A DNA stretch of 64,000 nt from Amycolatopsis azurea DSM 43854 (GCF_001995215.1 NZ_MUXN01000016.1:405724-469723); one strand, 5' to 3'; shown: positions 56,401 to 64,000, counted from the first letter of the stretch. Made by a program: numbers and translations. Notes: generated from the sequence alone by a model not told the origin.

Positions 56401-59400
56401 GTGGCCGCCGGAGGACGCCGAAGCCTTGGGCCTCGAAGACGCCTACGACCGGCTCGCCGCCGCCGGACTGGCCTACGGGCCGATGTTCCAGGGCCTGCGC
56501 AAGGTCTGGCGCCGTGGCACCGAGATCTTCGCCGAGGTCGCCTTGCCGGATCCCGATCAGGCGGCGAAGTTCGGTCTGCATCCGGCCTTGCTGGACGCCG
56601 CGCTCCAGGCCACCGCCGTTCCTGGCGAGGACCAGGGCTCGGTTCCGTTCGCTTGGCGCGACGTCGTCCTGCACGCGCGGGGCGCGACCGAACTACGGGT
56701 CCACGCCCGGCCGGTCGCCGACGGCTTCGCGTTCGACCTCGCCGACGGGACGGGCGCACCTGTCGCCTCTGTCGGCGGGCTCAGCGTCCGGGCCGTCACG
56801 GCCACGACTTCGGTACAGGACGGGCTCTATCGGGTCGAGGACGTTCCGCTTCCCGCCGGTTCCTCGGACGTCACGCCCGCCGCGATCGTCGAAGCCGATT
56901 CGCTCGACGCCACTCTCGCCGCAGTGCAGGACTTCCTGGCCACGGACGAACCCGACCCGCTGGTAGTGCTGACCGGCCGGGAAGGCGCGGTCGAAGGCCT
57001 GGTCCGGGCCGCGCAGGCCGAGCATCCGGACCGGATCGTCCTGGTCCGCGGTACCCACGCCGACGTCGACGCCGCTCTGGCCACCGGTGAACCCGAAGTC
57101 CACGCTCTCGACGGATCGCTGTCCGCGCCACGCCTCGCCAGGGCGGGATCCGGTGAGTCCACACTGGACACTTCCGGCACCGTGCTGATCACCGGCGGTA
57201 CCGGCGGGCTCGGCGCCCGTCTCGCGCGGCATCTCGTGAGCAACCACGGCGTCCGGCATCTGCTGCTGGTCAGCCGCCGTGGTGAGGACGCGCCCGGTGC
57301 CAAGGAACTCGCCGAAGAACTCGGGGCCAAGATCGAAGCCTGCGACGTCGCCGACCGCGACCAGGTGCGCGACCTCCTGGCCCGGGCCGAGCCGCCGGTC
57401 ACCGGCGTCATCCACGCGGCGGGTGTCCTCGACGACGGCGTCGTCACGTCGCTGACTCCGGAGCGGCTCGACGGGGTCTTCCGGGCGAAGGCGACCGCCG
57501 CGCACGTACTCGACGAACTCACCGGCGACCTCGACTTCTTCGTGCTGTTCTCCTCGATCGCCGGGGTGTTCGGCTCGCCGGGTCAGGCGGCGTACTCGGC
57601 CGCCAATGCCGCGCTCGACGCCCTCGCGCGTAGGCGTCGCGCCGACGGGAAGCCTGCCCAGTCGCTGGCCTGGGGCCTGTGGCGGGACGGCATGGGCGCC
57701 GCGCTCAGCGGCACCGACCGGGACCGGATCGGCAAGGACGGCTTCGGCGCCCTCGAACCGGAGGAGGGACTCGCGCTGTTCGACGCGGCGGTGGCCGAAG
57801 GCGGTGACGTCCTCGTGCCGGTGCGGCTCGACCTCGCGGCCGTGCGGAACGCCGGGGTCCCGCCGCTGCTGCGCGGTCTGGTCCGCGTCCGGACCCGTCG
57901 CGAAGCCGCCCGGCGCACCGATACCGGCTTGGCGGGACGGCTCGCGGGGCTGTCCGAGGCCGACCGGGAAGCCCTGCTGATCGAGCTGGTCCGGTCCCGC
58001 GTCGCGGCCGTCCTGGGCCGGGCGGGCGCCGGCACCGTGGAGCCGTCGCGACCGTTCACCGAACTGGGCTTCGACTCGCTGACGTCGGTCGAACTGCGTA
58101 ACGAACTCACCGCCGAGACCGGCCTGCGGCTGCCCGCGACCCTCGTCTTCGACCACCCGAGCCCGGCGGCGGTGGCCGCGTTCCTCGGCACCGAGCTGCT
58201 CGGCGCCCCGGAGCCGGCCCGTCCGGTGGTGACTCGCCGCGGTGCCGCCGACGAGCCGATCGCGATCGTCGCGATGAGCTGCCGCTATCCCGGCGGAGTC
58301 CGGTCGCCCGAGGACCTGTGGGATCTCGTGAACGCGGGCACCGACGCGATCTCGCCGTTCCCCGGCGGGCGCGGCTGGGACGTCGACGGCATCTACGACC
58401 CCGAACCCGGCCTGCCCGGCAAGACCTACACCCGGCACGGCGGATTCCTGCACGACGCGGGCGAGTTCGATCCCGAGTTCTTCGGGATTTCGCCCCGTGA
58501 GGCACTCGCGATGGATCCGCAGCAGCGCCTCCTGCTCGAAATCAGCTGGGAGGCCCTCGAACGCGCCCGGCTCGACCCGGCGTCGCTGAAGGGCAGCGCC
58601 ACCGGCGTGTTCGCCGGGATCATGTACTACGACTACGCCGCGAAACTGGCGAGCGTCCCCGACAGCGTCGCCGGGTTCCTGGGCACCGGCACCTCGGCCA
58701 GCGTGCTGTCCGGCCGGGTCGCGTACACCCTCGGGCTGGAGGGCCCGGCGGTGTCGGTCGACACGGCGTGTTCGTCTTCGCTGGTCGCCCTGCATCTGGC
58801 TGCCCGGTCGCTGCGGGCGGGGGAGTGCGACATGGCGCTCGCCGGCGGGGTCACCGTGATGGCGACGCCGGAGACGTTCCTCGACTTCTCCCGCCAGCGC
58901 GGGCTTTCCCCGGACGGGCGGTGCAAGTCGTTCTCCGCCGACGCCGACGGAACCGGCTGGTCGGAGGGCGCCGGGGTACTCGTGCTGGAGCGGCTTTCCG
59001 ACGCCCGCCGCAACGGGCATCCGGTGCTGGCCGTGGTCCGCGGGTCCGCGGTCAACCAGGACGGCGCGTCCAACGGCCTCACCGCACCGAACGGCCCGTC
59101 GCAGCAGCGCGTGATCCGCGCGGCCCTCGCCGACGCGCGACTGTCCACTTCGGACATCGATGCGGTCGAGGCGCACGGCACGGGCACGCGGCTGGGCGAC
59201 CCGATCGAGGCGCAGGCGCTCATCGCGACCTACGGCGCCGAGCGGGACGAGCCGCTGTGGTTCGGTTCGGTCAAGTCGAACCTCGGTCACACGCAGGCCG
59301 CCGCCGGGGTCGCCGGGATCATCAAGATGGTCGAGGCGATGCGGCGGGGCACCCTGCCCCGGACCCTGCACGCGGCGGAACCGTCGGCCGAGGTCGAATG

Positions 59401-62400
59401 GGACGCGGGCGCGATCGAACTGCTTCGCGAATCGCGGCCGTGGCCCGAGGCCGGGCGCCCGCGTCGCGCCGCGGTGTCGTCGTTCGGGATCAGCGGGACC
59501 AACGCGCACGTCGTCCTGGAACAGGTCCCGGCCGAAACGCATGCCGAGCCTGCCTCGCACGGTGTCGTGCCCTGGGTTCTTTCCGCGAAGACCGATCAGG
59601 CGCTGGCCGAACGCGCTCGGGCTCTTCTGTCTCTTGTGGACACTGCGGATTCACTTGATGTCGCGTACTCGTTGGCCACGACACGGACCGCGCACGAGCG
59701 CCGGGCCGCCGTCGTCGGCGCGGACGCGGCAGAGTTGCGTGCCGGGCTCGAAGCCATCGCCGAAGGGGGCGGGATCACCGGCAAGGCGCAGCCGGGCAAG
59801 CTGGCCTTCCTGTTCACCGGTCAGGGTTCGCAGCGTCTCGGGATGGGTGCCGAGCTGTATCAGGTGTTCCCGGTTTTCGCTTCGGCGTACGACGAGGTCT
59901 GTGCGTTGTTGCCGGAGTTCGGGGATCTGTCGCGGACGGAGTTCGCGCAGCCCGCGATTTTCGCGCTTGAAGTAGCGTTGTTCCGTCTGGTGGAGTCGTG
60001 GGGTGTGCGGCCGGATTACTTGGCCGGGCATTCGATCGGTGAGATCGCGGCGGCGCATATCGCGGGTGTGTTGTCGTTGGAGGACGCGGCGAAGCTGGTC
60101 ACCGCGCGGGGCCGGTTGATGCAGGCGTTGCCCGAGGGCGGCGTCATGGTCGCGGTGCAGGCGTCCGAGGATGAACTCGGCGAGCTGCCGGACGGCGTTT
60201 CTCTCGCGGCGGTCAACGGGCCGACCTCGTTGGTGTTGTCCGGTGTCGAGGAGCTGACGCTCGCGGTCGTCGAACGGTTCAGTGGCCGCAAAACCAAGCG
60301 CTTGGACGTCTCGCATGCGTTCCATTCGGTGCTGATGGAGCCGATGCTGGGCGACTTCGCCGCCGTGGTGCGGAGTTTGGAGTTCTCGGAGCCGCGCATT
60401 CCGATGTTGTCGCCCGTGACCGACCCGGCCTACTGGGTCACACACGTGCGCGACACCGTCCGGTTCGCCGACGCTGTCGAGACACTGCGCGCCGAGGGAG
60501 TCACGAAGTTCCTCGAGATCGGCCCGGACGCGGTGCTTTCCCCGCTCGTCGACGGAATTCCTTTGCTGCGCAAGGGACGCGACGAAGCCGTGACGGCGAT
60601 GACCGCGCTCGCCACCCTGCACGTCCAGGGCGTCCGCGTCGGCTGGGACGACGTCCTGCCCGGCGCGCGTGCTCTCGACCTACCGACCTATCCCTTCCAG
60701 TACAAGCACTTCTGGCTGGACCCGGCCCCGGTCGCGGATCTCTCGTCGGCCGGGCTGGACTCACCCGGGCATCCGCTGCTCGCCGCCGGGCTCTCGCTCG
60801 CCGAGGGCGACGGCACCGTCCTCACCGGACGGCTGTCGCTCGCGACGCATCCGTGGCTCGCCGGGCACACCGTGCACGACACCGTCCTGCTCCCGGGGGC
60901 GGCGCTCGCCGAACTCGCCGTCCGGGCCGGTGACGAGGCCGGGCGGCCGCGGCTGGTCGAACTGACCCTGCACGCGCCCGTGGTGATCCCCGAGAGCGGT
61001 CCGATCGAGTTGCAGGTCGCGGTCAGCGGCGCGGCGGCGGTGACCATCCACTCGCGGATCCCCGGCGAGGACTGGGAACTCAACGCGCTCGGCCTGCTGG
61101 CCGAGGCGAACCCGCCGGTCAAGGGATTCGCGTGGCCGGACGGCCTGGAGCCCATCGACGTCGGCTCCTTCTACGACGACCTCGCCGACCGCGGGTTCGC
61201 CTACGGCCCGCTGTTCCAGGGCCTACAGGCGGCATGGCGGCACGGCGAGGACCGCTACGCCGAGATCTCGCTGCCGGAGGAGGCACGCGACGACGCGGCC
61301 CGCTTCGGCATCCATCCGGCGCTGTTCGACGCCGCCCTGCACGGCATGTTCCTCGGCGAAGGCGAGGAATCGGGTGCGCTGCCCTTCAGTTGGAGCGACG
61401 TCAGCCTGCACGCGACCGGCGCCACGACGGTCCGCGCCCGGTTGCGGTTCCTCGCGCCCGGTGAGGTCGCGGTCGACCTGACCGATCTCGCCGGAGCGCC
61501 GGTGCTGTCGGTCGGTTCGCTGGTCGTCCGCGCGGTCAGCGGCGAGCAGTTGCGGGCGGGTGAGGACCGGTCGCTGTTCCGTGTCGAGCACATCGCGGCC
61601 GAGCCCGCGACCACCACGCCGGTGCCATGGGTACGCTGGGACGAGGTGACCGAACCGGTGCCGCCGGTGGTCGTCCTGCCGGTTCCCCCGGCAGGGATCC
61701 ACGCCGTCCTCGTTGTCCTGCAACGCTTCCTGACTGAATCCCGGTTCTCCGGCTCCCGTCTGGTCGTCGTCACCGGCGACAGCCTCGACGACGCGGCCGC
61801 CGCCGGGCTGGTGCGGTCCGCCCAGGCGGAGAACCCCGGCCGGTTCGTCATCCTCGACGGTGAGGTGTCCGATGTGGACATCGCGCTGGCCACCGGTGAA
61901 CCCCGCGTCCGGGTTCGGGACGGCCGGGCCGAAGTGCCGCGGCTGGTCCGGGCCGAGCCCGGTCCGAAGCCGGACTGGGAGTCCGCGGGCACGGTGCTGA
62001 TCACCGGCGGGACCGGTGGCGTCGGGGCCCAGCTGGCCGAACGGCTCGTCACCGAACACGGTGTCGAAAACCTGGTCCTCACCAGCCGTCGCGGCCTCGC
62101 CGCCCCAGGTGCGGAAGAACTGGTCGCCCGCCTGGGCGAGCAGGGCGCCGAGGTGCGGGTCGAAGCGTGCGACGTCGCCGACCGCGACGCCGTGGCAGCC
62201 CTGCTCGACGGCATCCCCGACCTGTCGGGCGTCGTGCACGCGGCCGGTGTCCTCGATGACGGCGTCGTCACCGCGCTGACGCCGGAACGCCTGGACCGGG
62301 TCCTCGGTCCGAAGGCCGACGGGGCCCGTCACCTGCACGAACTGACCCTCGACCGGCCTCTGACAGAGTTCGTGCTGATCTCGTCGGTGTCCGGCGTGCT

Positions 62401-63232
62401 CGGCGGACCGGGGCAGGGCAACTACGCCGCGGCCAACGCCTACCTCGACGCGCTGGCCGAGCGACGGCACGCCGACGGCCTGCCCGCGCGGTCGCTCGCC
62501 TACGGGATGTGGGCCGCCGAGGGGATGGGCGGCGTTCTCGACCAGGCGCTGATCGACAGGATGCGGCGCGACGGTTTCGGCGCCCTGAGCCCGGAGGAGG
62601 GCGCGGTGCTGTTCGACGTCGCTCCCGGCCCGGTGGCGGTGCCCGTCAAACTCGACCTGGCCGGGCTGCGGGACCAGGCCCGGGCGGGGGTGCTGCCCGC
62701 GCTGCTCACCGGGCTCGTCCGGCTGCCCGTGCGGCGGACGGCTTCCCCGGTCGCTTCCCCCGATTCCGCCGCGCTCACGCCGGACGGGCTGGAAGACCTG
62801 GTCCTGACGCACACCGCGCAAGTGCTCGGCTTCGCGACCGCGGGCGAGGTGGACCCGGAGCACGCGTTCACCGACCTCGGTTTCGACTCCCTGACGTCGG
62901 TCGACCTGCGCAACCGGCTCGCCGCTGCGGCGGGGCAGCAGCTGGGGGCGACGGTGGTGTTCGACCACCCGACACCGTCGGCCCTCGCGGCGCACCTGCG
63001 CACGCTGCTGTTCCCCGAAGTGGTGGTGCCGGACGAGGCGCGGCTGCGGCGGGCTCTGGCCGGCGCGTCGCTCGACCGGTTCCGGGAACTGGGGGTGCTG
63101 GACGCCCTGGTGAAGCTGGCCGAAGAACTGCCTGCTTCGGCGTCGTCCGTGGAACCCGCTGTCGAGTCGATCGACGATCTGGACGTGGGGGACCTGATCA
63201 GCCGCGCGATGTCGACCTCCGACCCGGGCTGA
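53417..63232 (+). CDS. Type I modular PKS: two modules, each KS-AT-DH-KR-ACP
   Basis: A 3271-residue bimodular synthase. The N-terminal coiled-coil docking segment ADQEKLLDLLKRVTGDL precedes the first KS. First module: KS Cys206, AT Ser622 and HAFH 716-719, DH His902 (HVVAGRVLVP) and YGPMFQGL, KR Tyr1393 with LDD, ACP Ser1554. Second module: KS Cys1785, AT Ser2206 and HAFH 2300-2303, DH His2484 (HTVHDTVLLP, Gly replaced by Asp), KR Tyr3003 with LDD, ACP Ser3158. No ER. It ends IDDLDVGDLISRAMSTSDPG, a docking tail, and has no thioesterase, so another synthase must follow in the pathway. Two C2 extensions giving trans double bonds are predicted. ATG 53417 has GAGGG before it; GTG 53414 is an alternative. 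Confidence 0.95.
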   Translation: MADQEKLLDLLKRVTGDLHRTRERLRDAEDGRHEPIAIVGMACRFPGGADTPAALWDLVESGRDGIGEFPADRGWDTSGLFDDDPDRRGTTYVRTGGFLPGAAGFDAEFFGISPREALAMEPQQRLLLEVGWEAVERAGLDPAALRGSPTGVYVGVSAQEYGPRLHNPGDTVDGYLLTGTTCSVHSGRIAYQLGLEGPAVSIDTACSSSLVAVHAAVRGLRAGECTLALAGGVNLMASPGIFVDFARQRGLAPDGRCKSFSDDADGTAWAEGVGMLVLEKLSDAQRNGHRILAVVRGTAVNSDGASNGLTAPNGPSQQRVIRAALADARLSTSDVDAIEAHGTGTRLGDPIEAEALMATYGRDRDRPLFLGSVKSNFGHAQAAAGVAGIIKMVEAMRHGVLPPTLNVGTPSREVDWAAGPVSLLTERTSWPETGRPRSAAVSSFGISGTNAHVVLEQAPEVEAAPVQDAPAVVPLLLSAATEPALAAQASRLLSVAGTAAPIDVAHTLTTRAALPYRAVVTGTDWESLSAGLADVTATRVTEGGLAFLFTGQGSQRLGMGSELYQVFPVFAAAYDEVCALLPEFGDLSRTEFAQPAIFALEVALFRLVESWGVRPDFLAGHSIGEIAAAHVAGVLSLEDAAKLVTARGRLMQALPEGGVMVAVQASEDELGELPDGVSLAAVNGPTSVVLSGAEEPTLAFVERFKDRKTKRLDVSHAFHSVLMEPMLDDFAAVVRSLEFSEPRIPMLSPVTDPAYWVAHVRDTVRFSDAVERLTAAGVTKFFELGPDAVLSALVDGGVPALRRGHDEAKQLVTALGTLHTRGVSVDWTAYFGGSGRFTELPTYAFQHEYFWLGQESDADVTAAGLAAADHPLLGAAVSVAADDGVLLTGRLSLDRHPWLADHVVAGRVLVPGTAFAELAVRAGDEVGCAGVEELILQEPLDLEPGAAPEVQVVAGAADEHGRRPVSIHSRLPERPWTTHATGFLGNPVASTMDIPWPPEDAEALGLEDAYDRLAAAGLAYGPMFQGLRKVWRRGTEIFAEVALPDPDQAAKFGLHPALLDAALQATAVPGEDQGSVPFAWRDVVLHARGATELRVHARPVADGFAFDLADGTGAPVASVGGLSVRAVTATTSVQDGLYRVEDVPLPAGSSDVTPAAIVEADSLDATLAAVQDFLATDEPDPLVVLTGREGAVEGLVRAAQAEHPDRIVLVRGTHADVDAALATGEPEVHALDGSLSAPRLARAGSGESTLDTSGTVLITGGTGGLGARLARHLVSNHGVRHLLLVSRRGEDAPGAKELAEELGAKIEACDVADRDQVRDLLARAEPPVTGVIHAAGVLDDGVVTSLTPERLDGVFRAKATAAHVLDELTGDLDFFVLFSSIAGVFGSPGQAAYSAANAALDALARRRRADGKPAQSLAWGLWRDGMGAALSGTDRDRIGKDGFGALEPEEGLALFDAAVAEGGDVLVPVRLDLAAVRNAGVPPLLRGLVRVRTRREAARRTDTGLAGRLAGLSEADREALLIELVRSRVAAVLGRAGAGTVEPSRPFTELGFDSLTSVELRNELTAETGLRLPATLVFDHPSPAAVAAFLGTELLGAPEPARPVVTRRGAADEPIAIVAMSCRYPGGVRSPEDLWDLVNAGTDAISPFPGGRGWDVDGIYDPEPGLPGKTYTRHGGFLHDAGEFDPEFFGISPREALAMDPQQRLLLEISWEALERARLDPASLKGSATGVFAGIMYYDYAAKLASVPDSVAGFLGTGTSASVLSGRVAYTLGLEGPAVSVDTACSSSLVALHLAARSLRAGECDMALAGGVTVMATPETFLDFSRQRGLSPDGRCKSFSADADGTGWSEGAGVLVLERLSDARRNGHPVLAVVRGSAVNQDGASNGLTAPNGPSQQRVIRAALADARLSTSDIDAVEAHGTGTRLGDPIEAQALIATYGAERDEPLWFGSVKSNLGHTQAAAGVAGIIKMVEAMRRGTLPRTLHAAEPSAEVEWDAGAIELLRESRPWPEAGRPRRAAVSSFGISGTNAHVVLEQVPAETHAEPASHGVVPWVLSAKTDQALAERARALLSLVDTADSLDVAYSLATTRTAHERRAAVVGADAAELRAGLEAIAEGGGITGKAQPGKLAFLFTGQGSQRLGMGAELYQVFPVFASAYDEVCALLPEFGDLSRTEFAQPAIFALEVALFRLVESWGVRPDYLAGHSIGEIAAAHIAGVLSLEDAAKLVTARGRLMQALPEGGVMVAVQASEDELGELPDGVSLAAVNGPTSLVLSGVEELTLAVVERFSGRKTKRLDVSHAFHSVLMEPMLGDFAAVVRSLEFSEPRIPMLSPVTDPAYWVTHVRDTVRFADAVETLRAEGVTKFLEIGPDAVLSPLVDGIPLLRKGRDEAVTAMTALATLHVQGVRVGWDDVLPGARALDLPTYPFQYKHFWLDPAPVADLSSAGLDSPGHPLLAAGLSLAEGDGTVLTGRLSLATHPWLAGHTVHDTVLLPGAALAELAVRAGDEAGRPRLVELTLHAPVVIPESGPIELQVAVSGAAAVTIHSRIPGEDWELNALGLLAEANPPVKGFAWPDGLEPIDVGSFYDDLADRGFAYGPLFQGLQAAWRHGEDRYAEISLPEEARDDAARFGIHPALFDAALHGMFLGEGEESGALPFSWSDVSLHATGATTVRARLRFLAPGEVAVDLTDLAGAPVLSVGSLVVRAVSGEQLRAGEDRSLFRVEHIAAEPATTTPVPWVRWDEVTEPVPPVVVLPVPPAGIHAVLVVLQRFLTESRFSGSRLVVVTGDSLDDAAAAGLVRSAQAENPGRFVILDGEVSDVDIALATGEPRVRVRDGRAEVPRLVRAEPGPKPDWESAGTVLITGGTGGVGAQLAERLVTEHGVENLVLTSRRGLAAPGAEELVARLGEQGAEVRVEACDVADRDAVAALLDGIPDLSGVVHAAGVLDDGVVTALTPERLDRVLGPKADGARHLHELTLDRPLTEFVLISSVSGVLGGPGQGNYAAANAYLDALAERRHADGLPARSLAYGMWAAEGMGGVLDQALIDRMRRDGFGALSPEEGAVLFDVAPGPVAVPVKLDLAGLRDQARAGVLPALLTGLVRLPVRRTASPVASPDSAALTPDGLEDLVLTHTAQVLGFATAGEVDPEHAFTDLGFDSLTSVDLRNRLAAAAGQQLGATVVFDHPTPSALAAHLRTLLFPEVVVPDEARLRRALAGASLDRFRELGVLDALVKLAEELPASASSVEPAVESIDDLDVGDLISRAMSTSDPG
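55050..55712 (+). repeat. AT-domain DNA cassette, copy 1
   Basis: This segment, covering most of the AT domain of the first module, is nearly identical at the DNA level to 59800-60462 in the second module, including third positions. It uses TTG leucine codons and other AT-ending codons more often than the flanking KS and DH sequence. The AT of the first PKS gene does not share this identity. Confidence 0.8.
59800..60462 (+). repeat. AT-domain DNA cassette, copy 2
   Basis: Partner of 55050-55712. Long runs such as GAGGACGCGGCGAAGCTGG are unchanged between the copies, whereas the adjacent DH sequences diverge strongly. This suggests recent duplication or gene conversion limited to the AT. Confidence 0.8.
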
Positions 63233-63303
63233 AGGGGACTTTCCCCGCGTTAGACGCTGTGAAGGGCGCTTTCCTCGCATGGGATGCGGGGAAAGCGCCC
63301 TTC
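63232..63303. repeat. GAAGG-type palindrome at the end of the PKS operon
   Basis: GAAGGGCGCTTTCC (63261-63274) pairs with its complement (63290-63303), with an inner CGCAT/ATGCG stem. The upstream half-element GAAGGGGACTTTCCCC (63232-63247) repeats the arm word of the palindrome at 40627-40675. It may terminate the PKS transcript; no U-tract is present. Confidence 0.75.
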
Positions 63304-63687
63304 GGCCTTCACTGGACTGGTGCGCCGCTTCGGTCGGGTCGCGTGAGTGGTAAGTCGCGTATTGAGGGGTCGGGGCGTGACGCGAAGGGATCTTTCCCTT
63401 TATCCAGCACGAAACGCCACCCATGCCTTACCCTCGATAATCGTACTCATTGAGCCTTTTTCATCCGTGTTCGAGCAAAGGTGTCGCCGTTACGCAGATA
63501 CGACCCGATCCGGCGCCGGTGATCACGTGCCACCCGGCGACATACTCGACAGGCGGGAAAGCACGGCTTTGCCACATTCGGCGCATCAACTCGGATGAAA
63601 GGCTCATTGAATGCGAAATACTTTCGCTCCGTTTCCGGAAACTCCTTCATATTCGCACATTTGTTCGATTATCGGTATTCTTGTGGG
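63233..63687. other. Gene-free stretch after the PKS genes
   Basis: About 455 bases with the palindrome at 63232-63303, a degenerate GGTCGCGTGAGTGG module (63337-63350) and the LexA-box promoter at 63653-63681. A 67-codon minus-strand reading at 63447-63650 has no coding signature and is discounted. Base composition is lower in GC from about 63420 onward than in the PKS genes. Confidence 0.6.
63653..63681 (+). promoter_or_regulatory. LexA (SOS) box and leaderless promoter of the HNH gene
   Basis: TCGCACATTTGTTCGA (63653-63668) matches the actinobacterial LexA box TCGAACNNNNGTTCGA at all but one defined position. It covers the -35 region of a promoter whose -10 is TATTCT (63676-63681), six bases before the GTG at 63688. 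The gene should be induced by DNA damage; LexA control of DUF222/HNH (13E12-type) genes is known in mycobacteria. Confidence 0.75.
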
Positions 63688-64000
63688 GTGTCCAGTCGAC
63701 GGATCCTCGAACCGCCGCAGGAGTTGTGGCGTGCCGGTGCGCGGGAGCTCGCGCACGGCGTGGTCGAGCGCATGTCGTTGGCGCGGCAGGCGTTGGCGGA
63801 GGTCGGGCAGTTCCTGGTGGAGATCGAGTCGCGGGGCCCGATGGAACTGTATGGGCACGGTTCCACGGCGGGCTGGTTCGCCGAGACCGCCCGGATCAAC
63901 TCCAAGGAAGCCCGCGACACTGTGACGCGGGCCTTGGCGGTGAACGAGGGCCGGAATCTGGACGGCACCCCGGCGCCTGCTTTCGCGCCGATCGCGGGGG
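63688..64000 (+). CDS. DUF222/HNH endonuclease-family protein (partial, 5' end)
   Basis: An open frame of 104 codons from a GTG to the window end, so only the N-terminus is seen. It reads LEPPQELWRAGARELAHGVV, ARQALAEVGQFLVEIESRG, YGHGSTAGWFAETARINSKE and ends in ALAVNEGRNLDGTPAPAF. This is the DUF222 part typical of 13E12-like HNH endonuclease proteins of actinobacteria; the HNH domain would lie downstream. The start is set by a LexA-box promoter giving a leaderless message. Its position directly after an unfinished PKS line is odd and may mark an insertion or a cluster boundary. Confidence 0.78.
   Translation, partial: MSSRRILEPPQELWRAGARELAHGVVERMSLARQALAEVGQFLVEIESRGPMELYGHGSTAGWFAETARINSKEARDTVTRALAVNEGRNLDGTPAPAFAPIAG

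Noticed and set aside
63447..63650. A 67-codon minus-strand reading before the HNH gene
   Set aside because: No ribosome site, no codon bias, and it overlaps the promoter region; probably chance in lower-GC DNA.

Overview
The window is high-GC actinobacterial DNA: strong GC third-position bias, many GTG starts and 4-base ATGA/GTGA stop-start overlaps, and a DasR-type operator. A Pseudonocardiales organism, most likely Amycolatopsis, fits best; this is an inference from style and gene content, not from a marker gene. No rRNA, tRNA, insertion sequence or CRISPR array was seen.

Layout. (1) 1-3.1 kb: the 5' end of a ribonucleotide-reductase-like gene (minus strand), then an acetoacetate-decarboxylase-like gene and an enoyl-CoA hydratase under a probably leaderless promoter, a MerR regulator and a divergent imine-reductase-like dehydrogenase. 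(2) 3.4-13.3 kb: a tightly overlapping eight-gene catabolic operon of the acyclic-terpene/branched acyl-CoA type: TIGR03084 protein, AtuA, acyl-CoA dehydrogenase, carboxyltransferase, biotin carboxylase, second acyl-CoA dehydrogenase, SDR and a TetR regulator. (3) 13.3-18.4 kb: a small Cys-rich protein, an unusual repeat block, a proline-rich membrane protein, and a P-loop NTPase next to a membrane-tethered periplasmic-binding-like protein. (4) 18.4-27.8 kb: secreted GH18 enzyme with a dre-like site, membrane diguanylate cyclase, cytosine-deaminase-like enzyme, WYL regulator, MFS transporter, TetR, two SDRs, beta-carbonic anhydrase and a small secreted protein, separated by long palindromes. 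(5) 28.2-63.2 kb: one face of a modular type I polyketide cluster.

The polyketide region starts with a PAS-LuxR regulator (the type found in polyene clusters) and four very large ATP-binding LuxR (LAL) regulators. A minus-strand operon then encodes a flavin amino-acid monooxygenase/oxidase, an acyl-CoA ligase, a discrete acyltransferase and a DHA2 exporter. Together these can make an amino-acid-derived starter (4-guanidinobutyryl or similar), activate it and load it on the N-terminal ACP of the first polyketide synthase. The divergent PKS genes encode loading ACP plus module 1 (KS-AT-DH-ER-KR-ACP), a 73-residue free-standing protein that looks like a C-terminal docking domain, and a bimodular protein (two KS-AT-DH-KR-ACP modules). 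All ATs carry the malonyl-type HAFH signature and all KRs are B-type, so the predicted early chain is starter, one saturated C2 unit, then two conjugated trans double bonds. There is no thioesterase, so the line must continue elsewhere, yet the next gene is a LexA-box-controlled DUF222/HNH gene that runs off the window end.

The most unusual features are the stand-alone docking-domain protein, the recurrent family of long perfect intergenic palindromes with shared sequence modules, two intergenic blocks flanked by duplicated gene 3' ends, the NTPase plus tethered binding-protein pair, and the Lys-to-Arg change in the Walker A motif of three of the four LAL regulators.
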